Below the pieces are notes generated by a model. It was not told where the DNA came from. It saw nothing but the letters and a program-made list of their open reading frames with translations, and did not search any database. Both the position numbers and the translations under genes were made by a program. From Candidatus Methanoculleus thermohydrogenotrophicum (GTDB lineage Archaea > Halobacteriota > Methanomicrobia > Methanomicrobiales > Methanoculleaceae), in assembly GCA_001512375.1 (NCBI GenBank), contig LFRN01000211.1, forward strand, positions 1 to 33,380: 33,380 nt of DNA, given 5' to 3'. Every line of letters starts with the position of its first letter. Within the stretch, counting starts at the first letter, position 1. This document shows, piece by piece, positions 1 through 9,002 of the stretch.

Positions 1-1
1 G

Positions 2-289
2 CTGGAAGAGTTCAGGGGGGCTGACGTCGATGTGGTGGTAGACGCAACCCCGGTCGGGATGGAGCCTGACACCCGGAGCCTGCTCGCCCCCGGCGACCTT
101 GAGCCGGGGACGACCGTCTTTGACCTCGTCTACACGCCGCCAGAGACTCCGCTCATCAGGGCGGCGAAGGAGGCCGGGTGCGAGACGATACCGGGCACCG
201 AGATGTTTGTCCACCAGGCGGTGGAGCAGTTCCGACTGATCACCGGGATCGCGGTCACGCCCGCACTGGTGAGGGAGATGCTTGCATGA
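2..289 (+). CDS. aroE: Shikimate dehydrogenase, C-terminal part (5' end outside window)
   Basis: AroE reduces 3-dehydroshikimate to shikimate with NADPH in aromatic amino acid synthesis. The frame is open from base 2, so the true start lies left of the window and only about 95 C-terminal residues are seen. The visible part carries DATPVGM, the family's nucleotide-domain motif, then [12 protein letters not shown] and the closing helix with the conserved Q in the segment [13 protein letters not shown]. All of these are typical of the AroE C-terminal half. The stop TGA overlaps the aroC start as ATGA, indicating translational coupling of two steps of the same pathway. The family identity is secure; nothing can be said about the missing N-terminal substrate-binding domain. 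Confidence 0.93.
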   Translation: MEEFRGADVDVVVDATPVGMEPDTRSLLAPGDLEPGTTVFDLVYTPPETPLIRAAKEAGCETIPGTEMFVHQAVEQFRLITGIAVTPALVREMLA

Positions 290-1287
290 ACACCTTCGGG
301 AGAAATTTCAGATGCACGACGTTCGGTGAGAGCCACGGGAAGGCGGTGGGCGTTGTCGTTGACGGCTGCCCGCCAGGAGTCCCCCTCACCGAGGCTGATA
401 TCCAGCCCTACCTCGATCGGAGGCGGCCGGGGAAAAGCCCGCTTGAGTCGGCACGGCAGGAGCCCGACCGGGTGGAGATTCTCTCGGGGACGTTTGAGGG
501 GAGGACAACCGGTGCCCCGATCGCGCTCGTCGTCCGAAACCAGGACGTCCGGTCTGGGGACTACGACGCGCTCAGGGACGTCTTCAGGCCCGGACACGCT
601 GACTACACCTGGCAGGCAAAGTACGGGATCCGCGACCACCGCGGCGGCGGGAGGAGTTCGGGCAGAGAGACCCTTGCCCGGGTCGCGGCTGGAGCGGTGG
701 CGGTGCGCTGTCTTGCGCCCCACGGTGTCGCGATCAGCGGGAGGGTCGTTTCGGTGCACGGGGCAACCGAACCGGAAGCGATGGAAGCAGAGATCCGGGC
801 TGCCCGGGATGCGGGGGACTCTGTGGGCGGGGTCGTCGAGGTGACGGCGACCGGGTGCCCGGCAGGCCTCGGCGACCCTGTCTTCGGGAGACTGGACGCC
901 GCTATCGCCGGGGCGATGATGAGCATCGGTGCGGTGAAGGGTGTTGAGATCGGGGAGGGGTTCGGCGCCGCCCTGCTGCTCGGGAGCGAGATGAACGACC
1001 CCATCACGAGGCCCGGGTTTGCAACCAACCACGCGGGCGGGGTCCTCGGCGGGATCAGCACCGGGCAGGATATCGTCGTCAGGATCGCGGTCAAGCCGAC
1101 GCCCTCGATACGCCGGGTGCAACAGACCGTCGATCTGGCCGGGGAGGGGCGGGAGATATCTATCAAAGGAAGGCACGATCCCTGCATCGCTCCCCGTATC
1201 GTCCCGGTCGCCGAATGTATGCTCGCGCTCGTCATCCTCGACGCGATGCTTGAGCAGGCGAAGTACCGGGGGTTTGGCGGGGGGTAA
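286..1287 (+). CDS. aroC: Chorismate synthase
   Basis: This enzyme converts 5-enolpyruvylshikimate-3-phosphate to chorismate using reduced FMN, the last shikimate-pathway step. The start is the ATG inside the aroE stop (ATGA); an earlier in-frame GTG at 178 would overlap aroE too far. The product is 333 residues, at the short end for the family. The N-terminal [15 protein letters not shown] signature, the [13 protein letters not shown] loop and the C-terminal region [18 protein letters not shown] are all present, covering the family's three signature regions. The reading frame is intact. It forms an operon with aroE and is convergent with aroD, so three shikimate-pathway genes sit together here. 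Confidence 0.97.
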   Translation: MNTFGRNFRCTTFGESHGKAVGVVVDGCPPGVPLTEADIQPYLDRRRPGKSPLESARQEPDRVEILSGTFEGRTTGAPIALVVRNQDVRSGDYDALRDVFRPGHADYTWQAKYGIRDHRGGGRSSGRETLARVAAGAVAVRCLAPHGVAISGRVVSVHGATEPEAMEAEIRAARDAGDSVGGVVEVTATGCPAGLGDPVFGRLDAAIAGAMMSIGAVKGVEIGEGFGAALLLGSEMNDPITRPGFATNHAGGVLGGISTGQDIVVRIAVKPTPSIRRVQQTVDLAGEGREISIKGRHDPCIAPRIVPVAECMLALVILDAMLEQAKYRGFGGG

Positions 1288-1297
1288 GACAGAGGTG

Positions 1298-1334
1298 CCC
1301 CGGCCCGGTCCCGGAAGGGGGGAAGAGGCCGGGG
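1298..1334. terminator. GC hairpin between convergent aroC and aroD
   Basis: CCCCGGCC at 1298-1305 pairs perfectly with GGCCGGGG at 1327-1334 across a 21-base loop. It lies in the 48-base gap between the stops of the convergent genes aroC and aroD. Being symmetrical it could end or stabilise both transcripts. No T-run follows, so its role as a terminator is an inference. Confidence 0.45.
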
Positions 1335-1335
1335 T

Positions 1336-1971
1336 TCACCCCAGCAGGTCAGCGATCTGCCGTGCCTCCCGTATATGGTACTGCCCTTCGGCCGTCGGGG
1401 TGCCGGCATGGCAGAACATAAACTCCGACCCGAAGAGGGGCAGGATTGCGCGGGCGTAGCGGAACTCGGCGCCCATGACACTTGTGCAGATGGGTTTCTG
1501 GGCATGATGGGTGAAGGCGACGAGCGCAAGGAGGTCATCGGTGGTACGGGGTTTCACGACGATCTTCGGGATATCGCCATAGGATCTGAGCATGCTCTCG
1601 ATCCTTCCCAGTTCCGGGGAGGTGGGCATCTCGCTCGTATGTAGCGATGCGAGGATCTGGATGCCCTGACTCTTGATGACCGGGGCATGGTCCCGATAGC
1701 GGGCCTCGACATCCACGAAATCGACGTACCTCGCGATAGGACCGATGATACGAGCCCACAGGTCCGCGTCGCCGACAAAATTGCCCCCTTCCTCCCTGCT
1801 CCTGAGTGTGGCGATCAGGGGAATGGCAGTCTCCTCCCGGATCGCACGGACCTGGTCCAGAAGGTCTCCGTCCATCCGGTCGAGCCTGACCTCGATGAAC
1901 GTCGGGTTGTACTCTATCACCTCGCTGATGGCGCTGGTATCCTTCACAGAGACGACGATCTTCATGTTCAC
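1336..1971 (-). CDS. aroD: 3-dehydroquinate dehydratase, type I
   Basis: Type I dehydroquinase makes 3-dehydroshikimate through a Schiff base. The 211-residue product has [10 protein letters not shown] near residue 26-34, the general-base His in ILASLHTSE (H111), the Schiff-base Lys in IPKIVVKP (K136, aligned with the PKIAVMP block of bacterial AroD), an Arg in GAEFRYA (R171) and the late Gln in TAEGQY (Q197). The start is either GTG at 1971 or ATG at 1965. A CTTTAAG element about 25 bases upstream suits a nearly leaderless mRNA and does not separate the two. The proC-like gene lies 70 bases upstream on the same strand. Confidence 0.94.
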   Translation of the reverse strand: MNMKIVVSVKDTSAISEVIEYNPTFIEVRLDRMDGDLLDQVRAIREETAIPLIATLRSREEGGNFVGDADLWARIIGPIARYVDFVDVEARYRDHAPVIKSQGIQILASLHTSEMPTSPELGRIESMLRSYGDIPKIVVKPRTTDDLLALVAFTHHAQKPICTSVMGAEFRYARAILPLFGSEFMFCHAGTPTAEGQYHIREARQIADLLG

Positions 1972-2041
1972 TGGTGGTATACCGGCTTATCACTTAAAGA
2001 TCTGCCCGTGACCTCCGGTAGAGCATTATCCTCTCGAATGC

Positions 2042-2857
2042 TCATGGTCGGTATCCATCAACTCTCAAGGCATCGTGCTGCTCCAGCATGGCAGCGAAGA
2101 CCTCGTCAAAGGTTCCCGGCAGCCGTCGCTGGAGTTCCTGCACACCGACCTTCGTTATGCCACCACTGGTTGCGACACGCCGGATCAGGTCCGGAGGTGT
2201 CTCACCGGTCTCCCTGAGATAGGCGGCCGTGGCCGCGACCATCCTGGTCGCCAGTAATAGCGCCTGGTCCGTCGAAAGTCCGCCCGCACGGGACGCCGCC
2301 CCCGCCAGTTCCTCGATGATGGCGGCAAGCAGTCCCGGCCCGCAGCTCGAAAGAAACGTTGCTACCGGGAGGTTACTCTCCTCGACGAGCACCACATCAC
2401 TGATGGAAGAGAAGAGCCGCTCCACGCGGAGGGCGTCGTCCATCCCGACCTGCCGCCCGTGGCAGATCAACGTTGTTCCCTGCCCGACCCTGGAGGTGAC
2501 TGTGGGCACAACGCGGGTGACCGGGCCCGTAAACGCCGCTTCAAGCCCCTCCAGACCGACGCCGGTGGCAAGCGAGACGATGTGCTTGCCCCCATCCATC
2601 ACCGGAACAATCTCGTCGAGGATACCCGCTATCTCCTGCGGCCTGACAGCGATGATGACCATGCGGCATCGTCGGGCGAGTTCAGCGTTCGTTGCAACGA
2701 TGCTGATTCCCGGCCATGCAGCGGCGCATGCGTCCCGGCTCTTCTGGCTCTTCGACGAAACCACAACCTCATCGACCCGGAGCACCCCGGACGCGAGAAA
2801 CCCGTTCACCAGCATGCTGCCCATCTGTCCGTATCCGATAACCCCTAAACAGTCCAT
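2042..2857 (-). CDS. proC: Pyrroline-5-carboxylate reductase family protein
   Basis: Members of this family reduce pyrroline-5-carboxylate to proline with NAD(P)H. The 271-residue protein begins with a Rossmann nucleotide-binding loop, LGVIGYGQMGSML, near residues 4-16. It has the AVRPQEI segment near 70, and a C-terminal dimerisation domain with FLSSCGPGLLAAIIEEL. Two hallmark blocks are altered: the usual MPNTPAxVGxG reads VPTVTSRVGQG, and the usual TSPGGTT reads TSGGITK. It may therefore be a true but divergent ProC, or a paralogue acting on another imino acid. An AGGAAGGAT ribosome site precedes the ATG. It is co-directional with aroD, possibly one transcript. Confidence 0.75.
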   Translation of the reverse strand: MDCLGVIGYGQMGSMLVNGFLASGVLRVDEVVVSSKSQKSRDACAAAWPGISIVATNAELARRCRMVIIAVRPQEIAGILDEIVPVMDGGKHIVSLATGVGLEGLEAAFTGPVTRVVPTVTSRVGQGTTLICHGRQVGMDDALRVERLFSSISDVVLVEESNLPVATFLSSCGPGLLAAIIEELAGAASRAGGLSTDQALLLATRMVAATAAYLRETGETPPDLIRRVATSGGITKVGVQELQRRLPGTFDEVFAAMLEQHDALRVDGYRP

Positions 2858-3083
2858 GATCCTTCCTCTTCGTTGATCTCCTTCATCAAAAGGATGGATG
2901 TCTCCCTACGAGATCCATGAGGGAGAGAGAACACTCGCTTTTCCTCAGATCCCCCGGCAGTGTGTCGCGATGATATCACCGCGCGATCGAGCATCACAGT
3001 CCACCAGGGAGGACCAGGCCCAATCCATTTTCGCATCTTCTGCGCCAGAGGGCAATGTCCCCATAAACGTCTGCCGGGTGGAG

Positions 3084-3089
3084 TATATA
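3084..3089 (+). promoter_or_regulatory. TATA box of the U32 gene
   Basis: TATATA stands out in a GC-rich context. Its centre is about 31 bases before the ATG at 3118. Archaeal transcription starts about 26 bases after the TATA centre, so the mRNA would begin near 3113, downstream of the upstream GTG at 3100. This supports ATG 3118 and a nearly leaderless mRNA. Confidence 0.6.
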
Positions 3090-3117
3090 GGCCGGCGGGG
3101 TGATTGTACTGGATCAA

Positions 3118-5643
3118 ATGCCGTACGAACATCTAAAAGCTGGTCCGGCCGGGTCGCCGGAACTGCTTGCGCCAGCCGGATCGCCGGAGGCCCTGGCTGC
3201 CGCAGTCGCCGCCGGTGCGGACGCGGTCTACCTTGCCGGGAGGCGTTTTGGGGCCCGGCACTATGCAACGAACTTCCCGGACGATGAGCTCCGGTCCGCA
3301 GTCGATTACGCGCACCTCAGGGGTGTGCGGGTCTATGTCACCGTAAACACCCTTATCCGTGACGCCGAACTCCCTGATGTGGTCCGCTACCTCCTCTGGC
3401 TCTACGAGATCGGGGCAGATGCTGTCCTGGTGCAGGATGCCGGTGTGGCGGCGCTCGCCCGGGAGGAGGTCCCGGACCTCCCGCTCCACGCCTCCACCCA
3501 GATGACGATCCACAACCGTGAAGGTGTTGCCCGGGCCGCGCGGGAGGGGTTTTCCCGGGTGGTCGCGGCCCGGGAACTCACGCTTCCCGAGATCGAAGAT
3601 ATCGCGGAGGTGCCGGGGATTGGCATCGAAGTCTTTGCCCACGGCGCGCTCTGCTACTGCTACTCGGGGCAGTGTCTCCTCTCTTCGGTGATCGGGGGCC
3701 GGAGCGGGAACCGGGGGATGTGCGCCCAGCCGTGCAGGAAGCCCTACCAGCTCGTGACTGCCGAGAAGGATGAGTACGGCCGCCCGAAAGACCTCCGGGC
3801 CATGCCCACAGAGGGTCGTTACCTGCTCTCGACCCGGGATCTTGCGGTATATTCAAACCTCGACCGTATCGCGCATGCACCGGTGGTGTCGCTCAAGATC
3901 GAGGGGAGGATGCGCTCGGCGGAGTACGTCGCCGTAGTAGTGAGTATCTACCGGCGCGCCCTCGACGCGATCGCTGCAGGGGAGGTCTGGTCGCCTTCAA
4001 AAGAGGATATGCGGGACCTCGCCCTCGCGTTCAACCGGGAGTTCACAGGGGGCTATATCCTCGGTGATCCCGGGATCATGGCCCGCGACCGGCCCGGGAA
4101 CCGGGGGATCCTGCTCGGTACGGTCACCGGCTACGATCCAGGACGCCGGGAGGCGACCGTGCGCCTCGAGGGGGAGGTTGCGCCCCGATCAGGCGACGGG
4201 CTGGCCTTCTGCACGGAGGATCCCGACCGGGACGTGGGCGTGGTCGTCCGTGGCACGCCGGCTGTCCGCCGCGGCGTGGTGCGGATCGGGGTTCCCGCGC
4301 CAGTCGGGCGGGGCACCAGGCTCTTCCTGACGAAGAGCGCGGATCTTGAGAAACGGGCGAAAAAGATCGCCGAGAAGTTGCGGCCGCTGCCGATCGATCT
4401 GACGGTCACCTGGGATGACGGCACACCCTGCTTTTTGGGTGTGATCCCCGGCCGTGGCGGAGAACCAGTCCGGGTCTTCTACCGGGCAGACCTCGCGATG
4501 GAGCCGGCACGGAACCGGTTGCTTGCTCCAGAGGAGATCGCGGCGCGGTTCAGGAAGACCGGGGGAACACCGTTTACTATCCGGAGGCTGGACCTCTGCT
4601 ACCCGGGCGGACTCTTTGCACCGCCTGGTGCTTTAAACCGGGTTCGTCGGACCTTCCTGGAGAAGGTCGAAGAGGCTGTGGTCGCCGCGCATCGACCGGG
4701 GCCGGATGCGGTGGGTGCGGCCCGGGAACGGGCGAAAGCAGTGATCGCCGGGATGGTGCGCCCGGGCAGGGTCGTGAAGCTGAAGCGGCTCCCGTCGGTC
4801 TCAGTCTACACCGACACCCTTGAGAGCGTGGCGGCCGCTGTCCGGGGCGGCGCCCGGACTGTCTACTTAGAGTTCCGTGAACCCGCGACCACCCATCTCC
4901 TCGAGGAGGCCGCCGCTGTCTGCCGGGCCGGGGGTGCAGATGCTGTCTGGAAGTGGCCGTCGATCACACGACGTGGTTTCCTCGATGTAGCCATCCCGCT
5001 TCTTCCGTCGGGCTGTGATGCGGGCATTCACGGCGTCATGGTGAGCGGGCTCGGCGCTGCGGATGCGGTGCGTGCGGCCGAACCTCGGTTGAAACTCTTT
5101 GGAGCCGCGGGGCTGAACATCTGGAACCACCGCACTCTCAGGAAACTGGCCCCGCTCTTCCTGCGGTGCACGGCATCGCCTGAACTCCCGGCCGCTGACC
5201 TGGCCCGGTTGGCGGATTCAGCAGGCGAGGGCGCCCCGCTGCTCGAGGTGCTCGTGCAGGGTAACATCGAAGCGATGGTGACCGAGGATCGGCTGGCGGC
5301 GACGGTCTCCGATGGCCGGTTCCTGGGGCTGCGGGACCGGCGAAACCGCGTCTTCCCACTCCGGTGCGACAGCGAATCCCGGACATATATCGCCAACGCT
5401 GTCGAGACCTGCCTGATCGACCACCTGCCCCGGATCGTCGGAATGGGCATCGATGCGGTTGCGATCGATGCGCGGGGTCGGGGGGCCCGGTACGCCGGGG
5501 ACATGGCCCGACTCTACCTGACCGGGATCGAGGCTGTGGGTCGGGGAGACCAGGGCATGCTCGACGTGCTCAAGAATGAGGTAAAAGAGCGGGCGCTTGG
5601 CGGTATCACCGGCGGGCATTTCGTTCGGGGGCTTGCACCGTGA
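3118..5643 (+). CDS. U32-family (RlhA/TrhP-like) protein, long form
   Basis: U32 proteins were named as peptidases, but characterised bacterial members (RlhA, TrhP) hydroxylate 23S rRNA or tRNA cytidine/uridine. The 841-residue product starts with ELLAPAGSPEAL and a TIM-barrel domain. It carries the U32 signature around 171-191 (EVFAHGALCYCYSGQC) followed by GNRGMCAQPC. The cysteines C179, C181, C186, C202 and C206 could hold the iron-sulphur cluster known in the family. A middle DUF3656-like region spans about 370-500. A second barrel-like half follows, with the LEVLVQGNIEAMVTEDR block of long U32 proteins. ATG 3118 is preferred over GTG 3100 because of the TATA position. The RNA target, if any, cannot be told from sequence. 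Confidence 0.85.
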   Translation: MPYEHLKAGPAGSPELLAPAGSPEALAAAVAAGADAVYLAGRRFGARHYATNFPDDELRSAVDYAHLRGVRVYVTVNTLIRDAELPDVVRYLLWLYEIGADAVLVQDAGVAALAREEVPDLPLHASTQMTIHNREGVARAAREGFSRVVAARELTLPEIEDIAEVPGIGIEVFAHGALCYCYSGQCLLSSVIGGRSGNRGMCAQPCRKPYQLVTAEKDEYGRPKDLRAMPTEGRYLLSTRDLAVYSNLDRIAHAPVVSLKIEGRMRSAEYVAVVVSIYRRALDAIAAGEVWSPSKEDMRDLALAFNREFTGGYILGDPGIMARDRPGNRGILLGTVTGYDPGRREATVRLEGEVAPRSGDGLAFCTEDPDRDVGVVVRGTPAVRRGVVRIGVPAPVGRGTRLFLTKSADLEKRAKKIAEKLRPLPIDLTVTWDDGTPCFLGVIPGRGGEPVRVFYRADLAMEPARNRLLAPEEIAARFRKTGGTPFTIRRLDLCYPGGLFAPPGALNRVRRTFLEKVEEAVVAAHRPGPDAVGAARERAKAVIAGMVRPGRVVKLKRLPSVSVYTDTLESVAAAVRGGARTVYLEFREPATTHLLEEAAAVCRAGGADAVWKWPSITRRGFLDVAIPLLPSGCDAGIHGVMVSGLGAADAVRAAEPRLKLFGAAGLNIWNHRTLRKLAPLFLRCTASPELPAADLARLADSAGEGAPLLEVLVQGNIEAMVTEDRLAATVSDGRFLGLRDRRNRVFPLRCDSESRTYIANAVETCLIDHLPRIVGMGIDAVAIDARGRGARYAGDMARLYLTGIEAVGRGDQGMLDVLKNEVKERALGGITGGHFVRGLAP

Positions 5644-5801
5644 GCCGCTGCCGGATCGGTGTATCGATTCTCAATAATCAATAAAAGGAGGCGGGTATCC
5701 GATGAATCAGATTTCGCAGTAAGTCGATACCCTGCCTGGTTCATTGCAAATTCCCACGCGAAGTGACGCTTGCGTGTGCGATCATCAGACGGTCCAGGGC
5801 A

Positions 5802-6242
5802 TTATCCAGTGCGGTACTCTTCTTCGGTGCACCAGACCTCAAGCACTGTATCGCCGGGCTCGAACCGATCGGCATACGCCGGGGGTGTTGTGCCCGCATC
5901 CATCCATATGGTCTCGACCAGGTGGCTGGAGATGCGGTAGAGACAGCGATATCTCCAGGGTGATGTGGGCTTCACGTCCCGTTCGTAGATCTGCCGGCCA
6001 AGGCTGGACGAGCAGAAGATGCCCCTCTCAGGCTCGAAGAGGACCTCTTCGACGTACCGCTGAATATACCACCGGAGCTCGGAGACGAGGGCAAGCGCAC
6101 TCCCGAGCGACGCCGTTCGGACGAGTATGCCATACTCCAGCCTGTCGGGTTGGTAAAAGCGAAGAGCGTCTCTGCTGGTCTCAGAGTTGAGCAGGGTGGC
6201 GTAGAGATCAACCCCCTCCGGCTGAATAAGGAGGACGTTCAT
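5802..6242 (-). CDS. Small conserved archaeal protein, DUF5804-like
   Basis: A 146-residue soluble protein without signal peptide or membrane segment. The N-terminal half has VLLIQPEGVDLYATLLNS, SRDALRFY and TASLGSALALVSELRWYIQRYVEE. From memory this pattern matches the short euryarchaeal family DUF5804, in which a V-D-L-R-Y-type start is followed by T-x-S-L-G-S-A and a W-Y motif. The C-terminal half (EVWCTEEEYRTG ending) has no feature recognised. No function is known to me. It stands alone between U32 and PAN, with 370 non-coding bases upstream. The assignment to DUF5804 is by recollection of the motif and not by search. Confidence 0.65.
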   Translation of the reverse strand: MNVLLIQPEGVDLYATLLNSETSRDALRFYQPDRLEYGILVRTASLGSALALVSELRWYIQRYVEEVLFEPERGIFCSSSLGRQIYERDVKPTSPWRYRCLYRISSHLVETIWMDAGTTPPAYADRFEPGDTVLEVWCTEEEYRTG

Positions 6243-6609
6243 CGTGTATCGTATGAATATGAGGTGGGGAAGTCGATAAAGAGTTCAGGGCAGCTTGCAC
6301 GGGTCAGTGCCGGGGGAGAACCCGGGCCCCCCACCGGTGGTGGGCAGATGGATAGAACGCGCGTGTGGCATAGCGAGAAGCGGAATTGGTGAAACCCACC
6401 CCTCTCTCCGGGATCTCCGCCCGCGTGCAATGGATCGTGCTGGGAATCGCGCCGGGAGAGACCAGGGAGGGGTCGGGCTCCCCTCCCCGTAACAGGGCCA
6501 CGCCCGGGTATGATGAGGTTTGAGGTTTGGCGGGAGGCAAAACCCAACTCACCTCTCCAATCCCGGGAGGTTTCGTGGGAAAGGATGATGCGGATCTCTC
6601 CGGTCCAGA
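6243..6609. other. Intergenic region without a recognised gene
   Basis: The 367 bases between the DUF5804-like gene and the PAN stop contain open frames only with arginine/proline/serine-rich translations and no good ribosome site. No RNA gene, repeat or strong hairpin was recognised. Confidence 0.5.
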
Positions 6610-7782
6610 TCAGACATACATGCGGGCGTCAGGTGTCACTACCTCACGCATCACCTTCTTGATCGCCGCAAAGAAGTCCTCCCGCTCGACGGCCTCGGCA
6701 TCCCGCCGGACCGCCATCATGCCCGCCTCACGGCAGATCGCCTGCAGCTCGGCGCCGGTGGTCTTTCCGGTGAGTTCCGCGATCTCTGCGAGGTCTACAT
6801 CCCCGGCAAGGGTCATCTTCGCGGTGTGGATCTTCAGGATCTCAAGACGTGCTCCAGTATCGGGGAGCGGAATCTGAATGATCCGGTCGAACCGGCCGGG
6901 GCGCAGGAGGGCAGGATCCAGCATATCGATGCGGTTGGTCGCTGCCATAATCCTGACGTTGCCCCGGTTTCCAAACCCATCCATCTCAGCGAGGAGTTGC
7001 ATCAACGTCCGCTGGACCTCTGCGCTGCCAGAGGTCCCGTCATTGGTGCGCATGCTCCCGATTGCGTCGATCTCATCGATGAAGACGATCGCCGGAGCAC
7101 GTTCCCGGGCAAGGACGAAGAGTTCCCGCACAAGTTGCGCGCCTTCTCCGATGTACTTGTGGACCAGTTCACTCCCTGACATCCTGATGAACCGCGCATG
7201 AGACTGGTTGGCGACCGCCTTTGCAATCAGGGTCTTTCCTGTCCCGGGCGGGCCGTAGAGGAGGATACCCTTCGGAGGTTCAACGCCCACGCGCTCATAG
7301 ACTTCGGGTTTCGTGAGCGGGTACTCGACCGCTTCCCTGACCTCCTCGATCTCATCCCTCAGGCCGCCGATCTGCTCAAACGTGACGTCAGGTTGTTCAT
7401 CGAGCTCCATGACCCTGACTCTCGAATCGTAGATATTGCCGATCGTCTTGACGATGGAGAGTGTGTTATTCACCGCCACCTTCATCCCGGGTTTGAGGAT
7501 GCGGTGGAGTTTCTCATTGACCGTGGTGACGTATTCCTGGTTGTTGCCCTGCTGCCGGAGGTATACCTCGCCGTTATCCAGTACGTCAACCACTGCGGCA
7601 ACAAACAGTGGTGTCCGTTTTAACTGACTGTTCTCTTTTCTGAGTTGCAGGAGTTCCTTCTCGAGCAGCTCATTCTTTAGCTTGTAGTCCAGGATCTGCG
7701 CCTTCAGGTCCTGGATCTGGAGTTTGAGCATATCGTGCTCGCTTCCAGGATTGTTGCTAAGGGTTTCGTCCATGTCACTCAT
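6610..7782 (-). CDS. pan: Proteasome-activating nucleotidase (PAN)
   Basis: PAN is the hexameric AAA ATPase that unfolds substrates and feeds them into the archaeal 20S proteasome. The 390-residue product has an N-terminal coiled coil (about 15-55), the break at LKRTPLF with the conserved proline P58, and an OB domain (about 60-125). The AAA module has Walker A GPPGTGKT (177-184), Walker B IVFIDEID (D236/E237) and the second region of homology ATNRIDMLDPALLRPGRFDR. It ends in MYV, a hydrophobic-Tyr-X motif that docks on the proteasome and opens its gate. Length and domain order are standard. The 30-base gap to the divergent AcnX gene contains a palindromic CATTATAATG, whose distance from the ATG suits a leaderless start. 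Confidence 0.97.
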   Translation of the reverse strand: MSDMDETLSNNPGSEHDMLKLQIQDLKAQILDYKLKNELLEKELLQLRKENSQLKRTPLFVAAVVDVLDNGEVYLRQQGNNQEYVTTVNEKLHRILKPGMKVAVNNTLSIVKTIGNIYDSRVRVMELDEQPDVTFEQIGGLRDEIEEVREAVEYPLTKPEVYERVGVEPPKGILLYGPPGTGKTLIAKAVANQSHARFIRMSGSELVHKYIGEGAQLVRELFVLARERAPAIVFIDEIDAIGSMRTNDGTSGSAEVQRTLMQLLAEMDGFGNRGNVRIMAATNRIDMLDPALLRPGRFDRIIQIPLPDTGARLEILKIHTAKMTLAGDVDLAEIAELTGKTTGAELQAICREAGMMAVRRDAEAVEREDFFAAIKKVMREVVTPDARMYV

Positions 7783-7801
7783 ATAGTAGGATCCCCAACC
7801 T

Positions 7802-7811
7802 CATTATAATG
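7802..7811 (-). promoter_or_regulatory. Palindromic TATA element upstream of PAN
   Basis: CATTATAATG is its own reverse complement and lies 24 bases from the PAN ATG at 7782. That is the spacing expected for the TATA box of a leaderless archaeal mRNA. It is too near the rightward gene (ATG 7825) to serve that gene with normal spacing. Confidence 0.4.
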
Positions 7812-7824
7812 TGTGATAATGGTT

Positions 7825-8223
7825 ATGAAAGGTAGAGCCATATCGAGGGGTATGGGAACCGGAGAACTTCTTGTTTCACCTGAACCCATATCGTTTCTCT
7901 CGGGCGTCGATCCCGAGACCGGTACCGTCGTGGAGCGGGGGCATCCACTCGAAGGGCAGTCGATCGCCGGGCGCGTGCTGGCTTTTCCGTATGGGAAGGG
8001 GTCAACAGTGGGGTCCTATGTCATCTATGCGCTGAAGCAGAACGGTCTTGCTCCTGCTGCAATCATCAATACAGAGGCCGAACCGATCATTGCGGTTGGG
8101 GCGATCATCGCAGGGATCCCCATGGTTGACCGCCTTCCGCCGGAGTTCTCCCACCTGTCTCCCGGCACCAGGGTGACGGTGAATGGGGATACAGGCGAGG
8201 TCTCCTGTGACGAGACCGGGTGA
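7825..8223 (+). CDS. AcnX-type small subunit (DUF126), probable phosphomevalonate dehydratase small subunit
   Basis: DUF126 proteins are the swivelling small subunit of aconitase-X enzymes. In archaea these act as mevalonate 5-phosphate dehydratase, making trans-anhydromevalonate phosphate for isoprenoid lipids (known for the family). The 132-residue product begins MKGRAISRGMGTGELL, contains the active-site loop FPYGKGSTVGSYVIYAL with the conserved GS, and NTEAEPIIAVGAIIAGIP. GTG 7813, ATG 7819 and ATG 7825 are all possible starts. ATG 7825 is chosen because GTGAT at 7813-7817 gives a ribosome site 7 bases away and the protein then begins with the usual MKGR. The large subunit is not in this window. 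Confidence 0.88.
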   Translation: MKGRAISRGMGTGELLVSPEPISFLSGVDPETGTVVERGHPLEGQSIAGRVLAFPYGKGSTVGSYVIYALKQNGLAPAAIINTEAEPIIAVGAIIAGIPMVDRLPPEFSHLSPGTRVTVNGDTGEVSCDETG

Positions 8224-9002
8224 GGAGTGCGGTGGCGGCGTGCCGGGGGTTCGTCAGACATGTAACACCCTGACAATCGACCGGGACATGGATGCAAACG
8301 TGCGGTTCATCACCATTCGAGCATTCCTGAGGGACACAGGTCGACCCTGAAAGCCCGGACATGCTACGACCTCGCCTTCCCGGGTGGTGCCCGGTCCTGC
8401 ATTGCGTGAGCCGTCCCGACAACGACGGCCTGCCAGCGGGTGCTTGAGTACGGGGGCGGCGGGACGGTTTTATGCTCTGCCTCTTCTTCTGGTGTCCTGA
8501 CCATAACTCGTGCCGGTGCTTATCGCTCATCTTCCTGGTACTGTCTGTAGCCAGTTTGGGCATCATGTGGTTTCGTGAATGTGTGGACGGATCGCCAGCC
8601 ACACGCGAAAGCCGGGCGGGTGATCGCGAAGGTGACGAAGGAAGGAAGGAACCGCACAGTCTTTGCGGCTTTCTGTGTGATGCTATTATGGTGCACGTGA
8701 AATTTTGGATGAAACGCTTCAGTGAATGCCGGTAGCCCTGGTTCTTTCATAGCAATTTCTGCGGGCCACTTCTGATCCCGGGAAAAATGATTCTATATCG
8801 CGGGATTTTCCAAACTGGCCAGCGTTACGCTTTTTTGAGGTTTTTGAGGTGCGGTAGTACCGTTTGCACCACCCTCTTGCTGAACTGGTGGTGATCCAGG
8901 TGATGAATGCAGGGATGGCCCGGATGTGGTCTTTCCTCGATCTCTCCTCCCGTCCAGGGTGATACTCGTTGCAGGTCTCCGCCGCCTCTCCAGTCTTCCA
9001 TA
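8224..9002. other. Long intergenic region without a recognised gene
   Basis: Nearly 800 bases carry no convincing gene on either strand. The open frames present lack ribosome sites and translate to low-quality arginine/proline/serine-rich sequence. No RNA gene was recognised. Direct inspection gives no clear transposon ends. It may be decayed DNA. Confidence 0.5.

Noticed and set aside
130-1176. Long open frame antisense to aroE/aroC
   Set aside because: GC-rich codon bias of aroC creates it; the translation is Arg/Pro/Asp-rich and unlike any family, and it covers a certain gene.
5686-5722. AGGAGG followed by a six-codon open frame (ATG 5702 to TAA 5722) inside a GGGTATC/GATACCC hairpin
   Set aside because: Looks like a leader peptide, but no downstream co-directional gene exists to control (the next gene is on the opposite strand). 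Probably chance.
8105-8602. Minus-strand open frame in the 800-base gap
   Set aside because: Composition rich in Arg, Ser, Pro and His, no ribosome site, no family resemblance, and it runs into the AcnX gene.
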